64,000 nucleotides of DNA from Membranipora membranacea (taxonomy: Eukaryota > Bryozoa > Gymnolaemata > Cheilostomatida > Membraniporidae): NCBI GenBank assembly GCA_914767715.1, contig OU612071.1:24425681-24489680 (forward strand), given 5' to 3'. Positions 24,920 through 35,992 of this stretch are shown here, one piece after another. Made by a program: the position numbers and the translations under genes. A model generated the notes under the pieces. That model saw nothing but the letters and a program-made list of their open reading frames with translations, searched no databases and was not told the DNA's origin. How positions within the stretch are numbered: position 1 is the first letter of the stretch; every line of letters begins with the position of its first letter.

Positions 24920-25325
24920 GTGTTTCGTAGCTTTTCAGTCCGACAGCGGGGCATCTGGGTGGCACGTGACACCGGAGTCTGTCTCCCACTCTTCCTTATT
25001 ATCAGTTTGTTGAGTGGGTGTCCCTCATCATTAGAAATATTGGAAATGGCGTTATGTGACAGGTGAGCTATCAACTCTGTGATGTATGGCAGCTGATAAT
25101 GGCGTACAACATCTTCATGGTGCATAATACTGTTGATGACTTTCATTGCTCGCCTTTCTACATGTATCACCTTCTCCAGAGACTGCTCGGTAATAAGTGA
25201 ACCCTACATTGGGCATGCATAAGTGAGCACGGACCGAATGTTGGCTGTGTAGTATAGTCTAAGGCCTTGTGCGTTCAGCCCTAGTCTTTTCAGTTCTCTC
25301 ATGCCATATTGCTAGAGATAACGAG
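24920..25325 (-). pseudogene. LINE reverse-transcriptase C-terminal fragment
   Basis: Read on the minus strand, the frame gives a thumb-domain-like block with SVLTYACP, then a stop, then KVIHVERRAMKVIN. This resembles the Y.a.iRs.L.YacP...L...Q.ra.kiI pattern of CR1/L2/jockey-type non-LTR retrotransposons. It is interrupted, has no catalytic palm, and is unrelated in detail to the LINE pieces at 27.5, 36 and 62 kb. Confidence 0.55.
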
Positions 25326-25431
25326 AAAAATACAACAAATTGACAATGGCAGCGGCAGCAATGTTGATTCCCAAAGAGCATTTGATTTCAGATTGAGTCA
25401 CAATATTTGTTTCCTATGAAAATGAAAATGA

Positions 25432-25824
25432 AGATGAAAATAGCAAAACAATTGGCTCTTGCTTAAATAATCTATCACAAATCCTTGCTTAAAGTTTCAC
25501 ATCATTGCGTCCAATTCAAAAAAATACGCACATTATGTTGTAATGTATAAAGCCACTTTGGGCTCATCACATATAGTTTTCAATCAAGAATTAGGATTAA
25601 CTATATCTCTTAGAATAAATACAACCTGTTTTGAAATTTCTAACCATCAAGCTAGCTCAGCCATCCACTTTTCTAGAAACAGCCTTTTCGGCCTCATTTC
25701 CTTAATAAAATGACGCAATGTCTTCTATTCTTCTTTTGATGGAATATTCACGATCAGTAGCTCAGCAGCTTTCCAACGTTGTATGGAAAGTCCATATTTT
25801 CTGACCCCCGTGTCTCTACCTTAA
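25432..25824 (-). mobile_element. Half copy of the TTAA foldback family
   Basis: Ends at GTGTCTCTACC-TTAA (25821-25824) and matches only the left arm of copy B, breaking off at 25432 next to GAAAAT-type short repeats. It lies within the right arm of the 0.7-kb inverted duplication, so the copy arose by that duplication, not by its own insertion. Confidence 0.8.
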
Positions 25825-26125
25825 GAGCTTGTGTAAAAATGTATGATAATCCACAGGAGGCAGTAATATTCTTCAAATATGAACAGACCTCGTAACATAC
25901 TGCTAGAGATAACAAGAAAAATACAACAAAATGACAATGGCAGCGGCAGTGATGTTGACTCAAAAAGAGCGTTTGATTTCAGATTGAGTCTCAGTTTGTT
26001 TCCTACAAGCTTTATTGGGTGTAGTGTACTTAGGTGTCTGCACTCTGCACCGGGATATAGAATGAGCCACAAACACAATAATATATTGAACTCGGATCTG
26101 GGTTGTCTTCTTTTTGAATGGGAAC
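25432..26125 (-). repeat. Right arm of the 0.7-kb inverted duplication
   Basis: Reverse complement of 21184-21881 with few differences. The adjoining 25308-25415 is a further copy of part of it in the same orientation, so this side was duplicated more than once. Confidence 0.8.
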
Positions 26126-26171
26126 GCGATACATGCAATTCCGCAATTTTTCTTCTATTTTTCTGCTTAAT

Positions 26172-26305
26172 ACAAAACTTTGTATGTCAGCGCCTGATGA
26201 TGAACAGTCAGAACCACCAAACTGAGGTACTGTGATATTACAAATTATCCGCCTGGTCTGTCTGCCTGATCCGCATGTCACAGAACAATCTCCACCAGTC
26301 ATTCA
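26172..26305 (-). CDS. TSP1-domain fragment
   Basis: Minus-strand frame reading TGGDCSVTCGSG, a TRRIIC block, PQFGGSDC and a CSSSGAD-like end. These are the core and spacing of a thrombospondin type-1 repeat. The N-terminal tryptophans and the last cysteine are not seen. It lies directly outside the 0.7-kb inverted arm and mirrors the TSP1 piece at 20929-21085. It is probably an exon or exon relic of the same matrix-protein gene family; no complete gene can be assembled. Confidence 0.6.
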
Positions 26306-26408
26306 GTAAGAGTATCCTCCGTTCACTGAGCACTACCGGATGTATTATCAGATCTATGCAAGCTAATATGGATCAATAGTCATTGTCATTGGTCAAGTTA
26401 GCCTGTCT

Positions 26409-26710
26409 CATGGGCGTATATTCCGAAAAATCTGACCCTCCACTTTTCACCCCAGACACAACTCATGCGCGAAATATTTGACTTTTTATGGTTTTTCACC
26501 CATTAATCCAATTATACCCATAAATGGGTGTTTTATATGGAAAGAGCATGAAACACTACCCTTAGAAGATGTTTTAAGGATGACAATCCAAAAAAGAAAA
26601 TAAAAAAAATGATTTTTTCAAAAAAAGAAAAAAAATTTAATTAATTTCTTTTTTAATTCTAACTGAACCCACGACTTGTCGTGAGTCATGGGTGGTAATA
26701 TACGCCCATG
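26409..26710. mobile_element. 302-bp MITE with perfect 8-bp target duplication
   Basis: Terminal inverted repeats CATGGGCGTATATT (14 of 14) bound the element. GCCTGTCT stands directly outside both ends (26401-26408, 26711-26718). An 8-bp target duplication is typical of hAT-type insertion. The interior is A-rich with no coding frame. The target was the GCCTGTCTTGACAAGC repeat also seen at 21166 and 24440. Confidence 0.85.
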
Positions 26711-27539
26711 GCCTGTCTTGACAAGCTTTGTTCGGTGGGGTGGGGGAACAAAGAACAAAGCTGCCAGTAAACATACAATGAACCTGCTGTCAAAATAAAA
26801 ATGGATTTTAAAAATCCTTATTCTGTAAACAGGAACTTGGGTCATACAATGGGATTGTGCCTGTCAATACCTTCCTGCATGTTTATTCAATTCTACTCTC
26901 TCAGTTTACCAACGCAATGCTTTATATACCGTTGTATGTTGTTATAACCAAATAAATATCAAGGTATATGGAAATATTCAAAATTTGCAGATTGCGTTTG
27001 ACAGAAAACCAACATCCTGTTGCGTATAATTTTGTGGTTATTTGCGCTAGCTTTCATGAGGAAATATTAAGACTTTTTAATGACCATTATCATCTGGAGG
27101 TGGACTCCTCCTGGGGTAAACCCAATAGTTTATCAAATTGGAACTTTTTCAAGGGACTCAGTTAGAAATTTAACTTACATAATCACCCATTTGGCTTTGT
27201 CTAGTGAAAATTGAGAGGTCAGAGGTTTGCATCGGTCCTATTCACAAAATATTTTCAAGAGGAAATGAAATCTCTTCCAAATGTTATTGGATCTTGCTAG
27301 ACCAACCAAAGTTACAATAACAGACTCATCTTGTATGCCGGTTTTATTGAGAACTTCCATGTCCTGGGATTATACATGTCACTTTATACTTACCAGCGAA
27401 CTTAGTCAAGATTGATGAGCTTTGTATCAGTTTTATGTTGAGAGAATGACCAAAGCAGAAACCCATACCAAAAAGATATTGTTATTTAGAGAAAAAAAAT
27501 TATCAGTCAGAAAGATTAACTTCATCCACTTCACTTTTT

Positions 27540-27848
27540 AATAACTCAAATATTTCTAGGATTAATGAACCTTATGTATTTAAAACATTAATCTGTGACC
27601 ATGAAACATTTCACTCCTCTAATTTACACCATCACTCCAATCATATCTACAACACACGCTCATCCAACATAAAACTTCATTTCCTCAATTCCACAACTAG
27701 TTCAGGTCAACGACGGGACTCATATCAAATAAAAGCACTGTGGAACGAACTGCCTGACAACCTGTCAATCAGTGAAGAGTCAGGTGGCCTTAAAAACGGC
27801 TCTAAGTGTCACCTCTTGGATTTAGGGTTTGAACTTTGTTCATCATAG
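27540..27848 (+). pseudogene. LINE reverse-transcriptase C-terminal tail
   Basis: An open frame without a start codon contains HIYNTRSSN, RRDSYQIKALWNELPDNL and GGLKNGSKCHLLD. This is the conserved tail found after the reverse-transcriptase domain of many non-LTR elements (R.s.~~~i.g..lWN.LP..i). Catalytic parts are absent. The mirrored left-arm copy is deleted and broken. Confidence 0.65.
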
Positions 27849-29454
27849 TTTAATTGATTTCCATTGCCGCGTCTTGTATGGCAATTTGGCCTTGCGCCTC
27901 GACTAGCTGCAACATTGTCAAAGCTATTGCGCATGTAGACCTCATCACCACTTTTCTCTAATGTTTTAAGTTTCCTATTATCTTAACTTATTTGCTTGAA
28001 TAGAAGCCATACCAATAGTTATAAACAATAGATCTAAAATATCAACTCAAACCGATCAAAATTATATAATTTGTTAGGAAAGTTAAAACTAGCTTATGGC
28101 AAAGTCATCTAGACTATTATACAATCCAGCTAATAGTAATAAAAAGGGCAACCAAGTTTTCGCAGCAATGCATTGATGGGTTGTAAATAATGTGCTAGGC
28201 AGCATCAGCTTTGTGCATTACGTGATGTCAAACTCAAAGTCGTTGCTGACTCTAAGCTGGGAAACACTTCAGTTTAGGGGAGGTAACAATACATTGATGT
28301 AATGATGATAGAGCACAGGCTAAATAATAACAGGAACAGGAAACTGCTCTTTGGTATTCTATTTTAGCTGCGTTTGAGTACCTGATGGATGAACTGTTTC
28401 ACAAGAACTCTGGCTGAATAATCATTCAAATTAGATTTTGTCTTTTTCCCTATGCAAAAGGTGCAATCTGCTGTTAATCAATGAAAAGTTGTTTGAAACC
28501 CTGGTTGCCCTTTAATAAAACCAGTACCAGTATTTAAAATCCATTGAAAATGTTGTTGACTATGTCAATATCATTTACAGGGTCGGTAAATATGTGATAA
28601 TGGTGCTGCCAATACTGGACAGCTTGTTATAACTAATGCGCAGCCGTCACAGTCATGATATATTCCAGGCTGCTAAACTCACACCAGAACCTATCACAAA
28701 ACATTTTCTATCAAAACCAGACCAACTCAAATTATTTATATGATCAGCTGCATAAGGGGGAGGGAGACAACAAACTCTAGACCTTTCCAGATCCTCGGTT
28801 TTCAAACTTGTAAATCAAGTAAATCGCTCACATATGCAATAGTGCAAGAAAAATTGGTGTTTTGTATATTGCTGTAGGGTTGCTTTGATATGAACAATGG
28901 TTGCATTTTGTTTTCCTCAGCACTTTAATTGTAGTTTATTTTTAGAAATACTGAAAATAATGGATACAAGTGCTTGCTACATGTCTGACCATAAAGTTGT
29001 ATCGAGATCATAGATTTGATTCTATGCTACTTGATAAATATTGGAGCACTGATGTACATAGATAAAATACTTCCAATTGGGTGTAAAACATCAAATGGCT
29101 TGAGCGATGAACAGGGAGCAGGGAACACCACACCCCTCAGCGCAGACGTACTAAAATTCAATTTGAGAGTATATTCCTTTCACTATGTTTTCAGATGAAA
29201 TATTGACTCGTAGAACAATTGTCATTTTGAATCGAAGTTGTCCTGCCGTTCATATTTTGGCCTCACCTTTTGTCTGGAGTAATTTATATTCAATTAGATT
29301 ATGCAAGTAGATCATCGTAGATCGACGCAAGAAGAAATTTTTGCAATCTTTTCAATTTAATCATGTAGATGTATTACTAGTTCAAAACAAAATGGGCTGA
29401 TAAAAGTCAGAAGCACCAAAATCCTGACAAAATAGTGATTTCGCAATAAGGGAT

Positions 29455-29617
29455 CGACTCAAACATACTTTATATTTCACTTTTTATACCCAGGATGCCT
29501 CCTCTTTTTCTACAAAATTCTATAAGGGTCGCTGCTAATTTTTAGTCTGCTACCAATGGTTAGTAATAAAGATAATAATAATACTACAAGCAGAGTTGTT
29601 TCATACGATCAATGCTG
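29455..29617. other. Insert replacing the 3' flank of copy B
   Basis: Relative to the left arm, about 45 bp containing AATAAA are replaced here by about 165 unrelated bp. The inserted segment holds no AATAAA on the minus strand. Confidence 0.55.
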
Positions 29618-29719
29618 ATGAAACTGTCAATCAATAGAGGAAAAAGGTTATTTCTTCAAATATGAAATCAGAAACATTCTCTCAATCAGATATTAATCTT
29701 CATCTTTTACGATGTGAGT

Positions 29720-30779
29720 TTAACAACAGCAGTACCCAGTAAGAGGATAGCAGTTTTTTCCCTTTCCGTTCTCAGACCACCAGAATCTTTCAGGACATAT
29801 CATCTTCTTAGAAGGAGATACTGTTACTGGAGGAGGACAGCACCAACTGGGACTTCTCATCCAGTTACTATTACCATTGCCATTGTTACCATTTTCGATA
29901 CCATTAGAGTATGCATTACCATTTCCATTCCCGTTAGTATTTCCATAGTTAGGTTCAACACAGCTTGGAGTTTTAGCAGAGTTTGCAGTCAGAATCCATC
30001 CAATTCTACAGCCGTTGTTGACATAGCCTATGTTGACATTCCCATTGTTACCATTGAAGCCATTTCCATTGTCACCATCCCCATTGTTACCTAAAGAAAA
30101 TTGCAATCCTAACGTCAATGACGTCACACCACACCATAATGAATTTTTGTCAATTTGAAGCTTTTCTTGATCTTTGTTTATTGCTATCTCTCAAAATCCA
30201 TCATAATAACTAATTTGAGATGAAGGGGAATTCTATTGGCAGAGAATATTTTACGATTCAGCGGCGATGTCCGATGCATCTATATTTTCACAATCATAAC
30301 TGGCAATCAAATCATGATAGATTCTTCAAAAGATACTCTTAAGATTTGCTTGACTTAATTTCAAATAATGAGTTCAGAATAACTGGCCTGCTGTGTTTCG
30401 AAAACAGTTTCAAATCATGTCAAAGAAAAGTGATGAGATTTATGCACCGACAATTTATAGAATATTGAAATTCAAATACATTTTGTTGTCAGGAGGTATT
30501 TGCAGTGGAATTGCAATCTAACTTAGGATTTCATAACACTTACCGTTCCAATTCTGTCCATTCTTCCCTTCAGTTTCACTGACCAGAAAAACCACTCCCA
30601 CAAAACAAATCATCAATGTTCTGTAAAGAGAAACTTAATGTATAAATGCTGGTATAATAAAACTGTGTTGGCCTAAATATCTGTATCATTTTACAAATTA
30701 TAACATTATTTGAACATGTACATTGATTTTGTGGTGATTGTTCTATGAGAGGTTGTTCTTACCTTACTGTTAACCCCAT
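29720..30779 (-). CDS. Secreted Asn/Gly-repeat, cysteine-rich protein (copy B), three exons
   Basis: Inverted paralogue of 2549-3680. Exons on the minus strand are 30779-30763, 30620-30544 and 30090-29720, encoding 154 residues. Exons 1 and 2 and intron 1 show no difference from copy A. Exon 3 lacks 72 bases of Asn/Gly repeat, replaced by NVNIGYVNNG, while the nine cysteines, CRIGW, WCCPPP, RFWW and the final CCC are kept. Substitutions in the C-terminal part are few (for example KRSP to MRSP, VTAS to VTVS). The frame is intact and the splice sites are consensus, so it is probably functional. The 3' flank differs from copy A and lacks its AATAAA; the nearest candidate is a distant ATTAAA. The two genes point towards each other (convergent), about 26 kb apart. 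Confidence 0.83.
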
Positions 30780-30861
30780 CCTAGTGTTGATTTATCTCCT
30801 ATAGTGAGTAAACAGCTGCTTTGATGTACGTTCAATAATGCTAACAATATCAGAGTCCTAC

Positions 30862-30870
30862 CTTTATATA
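30862..30870 (-). promoter_or_regulatory. TATA box of copy B
   Basis: TATATAAAG on the minus strand, 91 bases before the ATG at 30779, as in copy A. Confidence 0.75.
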
Positions 30871-32999
30871 CCCTTGAAACTTGTTACATGTGCCACTTAG
30901 TGGATAACTGTCACAAATTTCCTGATATATGTGGGTAATCGGATAATCAAGATTACATAAAGTAGGATTCACTTGTACAAGGAAACAGTATGACATTTTA
31001 ATTATGATGATTTCCCTGTTGTCGTAGCCAGGCACTTTTATTACATGATTATCCTAGATTTAGAATTTGATTACCTTTATTTTGGTGTGATGGTGTTGCA
31101 GACACAGATTAAATATTCTCACTAAAAGTAAATGGTATGACCAGGAAACAGTTTATTAATTCGATGCATTGCAGCATAAAGGCAATGAACTGGTCACTAG
31201 CTTGAACCGAATGACTGCGGTACTGCTAATTTTTGTTGAGATCTTTGCCTCCGACAAATAATCCTCCTAAAACAATTGAATAGTATAGACCTGCGAGCCT
31301 TGATGCTCTGACAAGCACACAAGCTGAGCTCTCGATCATTGGCGAGGATGCATGTGTTGCAAGTTAGAGGGACAAGGTTTTTATTTTAGTGGCATAACAC
31401 ATGATAAAAGTCATGAAAATGAGTCTCAAAATAGCAACCATGAGCATTCAACTTGTTCAACAGCTATGAGGGCAAATTGGAAAACTGTCTATTGATATTC
31501 TATTTGATGTGATTGGAAAATCAACTTTTCCAAGTTCAGCATTGACAGGGCATAAATTCCTTCTGCCCTGAAGTAAACTTTCAGCTTTTTTTTAACCAGT
31601 TATTACGTGATGTACATCATCATATCTTGCCAAAAACTAATTATTAAAAGGTTTGATTAGAAAAAAAATCTCTATCCGAACTTCCCAGAGACCTTAGAGA
31701 TAGCAAATTCCCACTAGAGGTGTTGAGAACTTGTCAGAATGTATTGTCATTATATCCCTTTTTGAGTCTAGGATTAGCCTTTCACACGATGTCATTGTGC
31801 TCATGGTTATTTTGCATTGCACATTCATAACTATACTCTGTTTCGATTTCCTTCCCGCAAATAAATTTTCTCTCAAATGTGATTCGGTGATCGCTTAGCC
31901 AATCAGAATACTGTATAGTTTGAAATATCTGATCCATATGTGTATCAATAATTACCAATATAAGAATCATCAAATATGCAGGTATCTGATGGACTAGCTA
32001 CACAAGTTCCTTGTATCAGGATTATACATGTCACTTTTTGCCAAGTCGACTTATCAACTTGATTTAGATTGATGATCTTTTCTCTCCAATTTGCTCTAAT
32101 AAAATCAATATAACATGATAAAAAAATGCAGATGTTAATATAATGAAACCGGAGAAAGCTAGGCTGAGCATAGACAAGATTACTTGGTTCCTTGTTTCAG
32201 GATAAATGCTACATTTGTAAACCTGTTTATGATTGGTGAAATTATCATCTGATTTGTACTACTGAGGATTGTTACAACCATAACCAAGTGAGTTCATGGT
32301 AAACAAGTATACCTCAGTATACAATGGGGTGTTTTAGTAGCTCTGATTTCAGTCAAGTATGCAAGATTTCTACTCGCACTGGCGTATATTTCAAACAGAT
32401 AGAGCTTCAAGTAGCTGCCGAATAGAGAAAAAATTAAGTTGTGAGCTAACCAGGAATCCTTTGTCATGCTAGGACTATGGTGAAGTGTCTAATTTTATGT
32501 AAGCCCTATTGACAATAATTTACTCCACTCAATTTTGTGAGACAGCTGAGAATATTTGGCGAGCAGAAGCACCCAATTAGTTTATCATGTCCCACAATTC
32601 TAAAAAAGTGATGAGTGAAGAGGGAGAAATAACTCCATTAATTTTCACCGAAGGGAAGTAAACTGTAGATCCGATCAATAGGCCAGACACATCCACCGAA
32701 CTGAGTATCGATAAAAAGTGACATGAATAATATCAGAAATAAAATTCTAATTTACTTCCACTGGTAGAACCCCAAAGGCACTCAAAGTGAAAAGGCAATC
32801 ACCCAGCCCAATCAAATTTAGATTAATTCTCCTGAATCATAGTACGGAAATACAGGAGAGCTAGAAACTATACGCCAAAGTGATTTGGGAGACATGTGTT
32901 CACAGCAGTAAAAATTAACACTATATTATGACAGCTTTTGTCAGCTTCAAAAGTGGCAAACATATGGATGTTGATCTGGCAGCAGGTTCTGGTTAGTCA

Positions 33000-33940
33000 T
33001 AGGCGAAACAAGGCTAGTCTTACTTTATAACTGTCTGTGGACCATCACTTTAATGTTAAATTGTAACAAGGGAGATAACATACTCTGGTCCCTTCTAGAC
33101 CATGGCTTTGAATTCGGTTATATCATTCAATAGGACATCTTTTGTTCATTGCTATAACATTGTGTTTTTGCTTTCCTAAACGCTTTAACAATTCACTGAA
33201 ACAAACTAAGAATAACATCCCTGTTGTTAAATTTCATCCTGCTTTGGATGTACTAGTGCGCTAGAGTATTAGGACTAGAGGCAGGTATAGAAACCACTTG
33301 AGAACCATTTCAGCTTAAAAATTCAAGTACAATGGATGTTAATTTTGATATTGAACTAATTTTAAGTATTCCGCTGCAATGCCGAGGTCATAACAGGGAG
33401 TTGTATGAATCACAATTATTAGTCATTAGGATTTCATCTCAGCCATCAACATCAATTCTGAGATAAAAAATTCCTTCAACATATATATCACAACGCACTC
33501 ATACCTTCAAGAAATTCATAAGGAAGTTTACTTTTTCATGTGCGAATTTGTATTGGCATAATAGCTGAGTGAGCAGGGACATTTTAGGGAAGAAAGAATG
33601 CTGTGACATGCATTTCTCAGTAACTCTGAAAGGAAATTTTTCAAGATCGTCTTTTATGATTTGGCCTGTATTCACTCTTGATTTACTGGCTATGGAGACT
33701 TACTGGGGAGTGGATGGTGTGGCGGTACATGGAATGACGGTGAGTTGTTCTCTCAGAACACTATGCTATTGTAGCTGTACCCTATCTTCTTTGCCCTACA
33801 CATCCGAATCTAAATTTTTCCCTGTGATTAGTTCAGTCTAGTAAGCAACTATCGATAGCAAAGTTTTTTGCCTGTAAAAAGTGTGCATCATAAAATACAG
33901 AGATGCAAATAGAACATCCTTGTAGACAGCGTATGACCCA
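33000..33940. other. No gene supported
   Basis: A 90-codon frame at 33569-33841 has no visible motif and uneven composition; nothing else was recognised. Confidence 0.4.
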
Positions 33941-34006
33941 TGATCTATTTACATAAAAGTACTACAAATGATAAACTAACTCAACTTATTGTTTCTCATG
34001 ACCCAG

Positions 34007-34135
34007 ATGAGGAAGTTCAAATTGCATCTCTAAACTACATCAATGTGTTGAGTGGCAATTTCACTTACATTGGAGGTCATTTAGAGTTAGATAAAGGACG
34101 GATTGGTTCTGCAATTATTATCTTCAAGGATCATG
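34007..34135 (+). CDS. Possible internal exon, 43 codons, unknown product
   Basis: A CCCAG acceptor and a GTAAGC donor bracket 129 bases in an open frame. The length is a multiple of three and both boundaries fall at the same codon position, as in shufflable extracellular modules. The peptide contains NYINVLSGNFTYIGGHLELD with an N-glycosylation sequon. No domain is recognised and neighbouring exons are not found. Confidence 0.35.
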
Positions 34136-35614
34136 GTAAGCAGTATATCAATCTTACTTGGAGCAGCTAAAATGTTTTTTAAAATTCAAGCCTTGCCGGG
34201 TTACTAATAGTGGTGTTACATTTAATGATCAAGTTTTCTTTCAAATACAAATTGCCTTTGATTGGTTTGGGAGGATTGCTGTATGAGAGACTTACCTCCC
34301 AGATCAGATGAGTGAGACATATAGTTCTCAGTGATCAATGGCCATGAATAAAAAGGCGCGCGAGAACACATCCGCACCTGACTCCAGTAGGATCAGATTG
34401 TTCAGTCTAGTTAGGATGTTTCATGGCTGGTAAAATCTTAGTTTGTTGATGTGTTCAGCGAGTTTATGTTTATTGGAGGGCAGGAGCCAAGGTGAACCTC
34501 AGGAAAGGAGAGCTAGGCCAAAATAAGTTTCCAAAGCAATAAATTTTTTGTTTAAAATCGTTCTAATGTAATATATGGCAGCATTATATCAAAAGCAGCA
34601 TGCAAGGTGTGGAGCTATGTTTGGCTTGGGGCTTCTTCAAAGAGAAGCCATTACCAATTTCAATGACAAATTTGGTTTTTTGTTGTGATTCGTGATAATT
34701 ATCAACTTCCTATTCAGCGTCATGTCATTTATTGAGACAAAAATCCACCTCCTTTTTTCTTATTACTCATAAATCGGTCAAGGAAGTTAAATTAAAGCAA
34801 GCAGAGTTAGCTGGAATTCGGTGGCGTATATTTTCGTTTGCATTTTTATCCTTACTCAGAGTGGTGCACTTGATGTCAACAATCTTATTCCATTCCATCA
34901 TTGACATCTTATTGACATAGCCTAGGGGATCTTGTTGGACTTAAGATGGCCGAATGCTTGGACACTTGGTATAGCTGAATCAACATTAATTCAACCAAAC
35001 TTAGTTTTTCAAAGATTGATGGAACCTGAAACTTGATTTTCTGATTCAAATGATTAGTCACTTAGATAAAATCTGAGTATCTTACATTGATTGATTCAAG
35101 TAACTTTACCTAAGTTTTAATGTAGTGATAGCTTGTTGAATAAAGTTTATTCATACAGTATTAAACTACCATAAGCTGCTTAGTAAGTCTTGGGTTTGTA
35201 TCATTTCAAAGTCAGCAATATTTATTGACATATAATTTTCAGGATGGCGTTAATCATTCGTGTCACAATAATGTTTGTTTTGAAGTCATAGAGATAGAAC
35301 CTTATCATTTAGGATACTGCGTTAAGTCGATAGGTGACCAATTTCATTGCTGACCTTTATGACCTCCTAGTAGGGCGGAAAGCTGCTTCACACTAAATAA
35401 CAATTATTATATATTTTCCAAATGTATTTTTGTTTCACTATTACTAACCGGTTGGTGTATGTGTAATTTTATCACCTTTTAACCTGTACTACTCCATAAA
35501 ATAGCATGCATGTAAAACATGATTTTGATTGCCTTCGAGTACTGATCAGTTTAGGGATAATAAAGTTGATGATAAATATATCAATCATCCCTCGGAAGCT
35601 GCCTTACTTTGAAC

Positions 35615-35812
35615 TCACAAAACATGACTTAATGATGTGACAAAAATCAAATGCAATCTATTCAAATAACCTCTTGATGCTTCTGAGTTGGTTTTGGGAT
35701 AAAAACTGTCAGTGTGAGAAACTGGCATAGGGCAACACAGAGCACCAGCTGCAGTAAGGGTCATAACAAGAACTGCAGCTACAGTTATAAGATTGAAAAC
35801 TAGGCAGATCAA
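35615..35812 (-). CDS. Possible small secreted peptide or signal-peptide exon
   Basis: The minus-strand frame begins with a strongly hydrophobic run (VFNLITVAAVLVMTL) ending at AAGALCCPMP, like a signal peptide with its cleavage site. It opens after a GATAG acceptor-like AG and lacks a good ATG, as exon 2 of the secreted-protein gene does. TATAAATA lies about 150 bases upstream. The frame after the signal is hydrophilic and ends after 65 codons. A real first exon was not identified, so this stays tentative. Confidence 0.3.
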   Translation of the reverse strand: MICLVFNLITVAAVLVMTLTAAGALCCPMPVSHTDSFYPKTNSEASRGYLNRLHLIFVTSLSHVL

Positions 35813-35992
35813 TTGGCTATCTCAATATTTGAATAATATAGACTATCAGATTGCAAAATATCTGACAACAAATCTTAGCTAAAATTCTCAAAAACAGATA
35901 CGATAACACTAGGCTTATTCAGAAAAAACATTTACATATTTTTTTCACCAATCAAAATATTTATACGTGATGCATGACAGCTACAATATTAA

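Larger units (their letters stand above)
26745..32990 (-). repeat. Right arm of large inverted duplication
   Basis: Mirror of about 200-8257. It lacks the 2.03-kb transposon of the left arm, keeps a fuller LINE tail, and has a different insert in the 3' flank of the secreted-protein gene (about 29455-29617). The outer end fades between 32600 and 33000 as divergence rises. Outside the gene and the LINE tail nothing coding is seen. Confidence 0.9.

Noticed and set aside
26030-26171. Extension of the TSP1 frame beyond the domain
   Set aside because: Downstream of the TSP1 core the frame enters repeat sequence shared with 21184 onward; not treated as coding.
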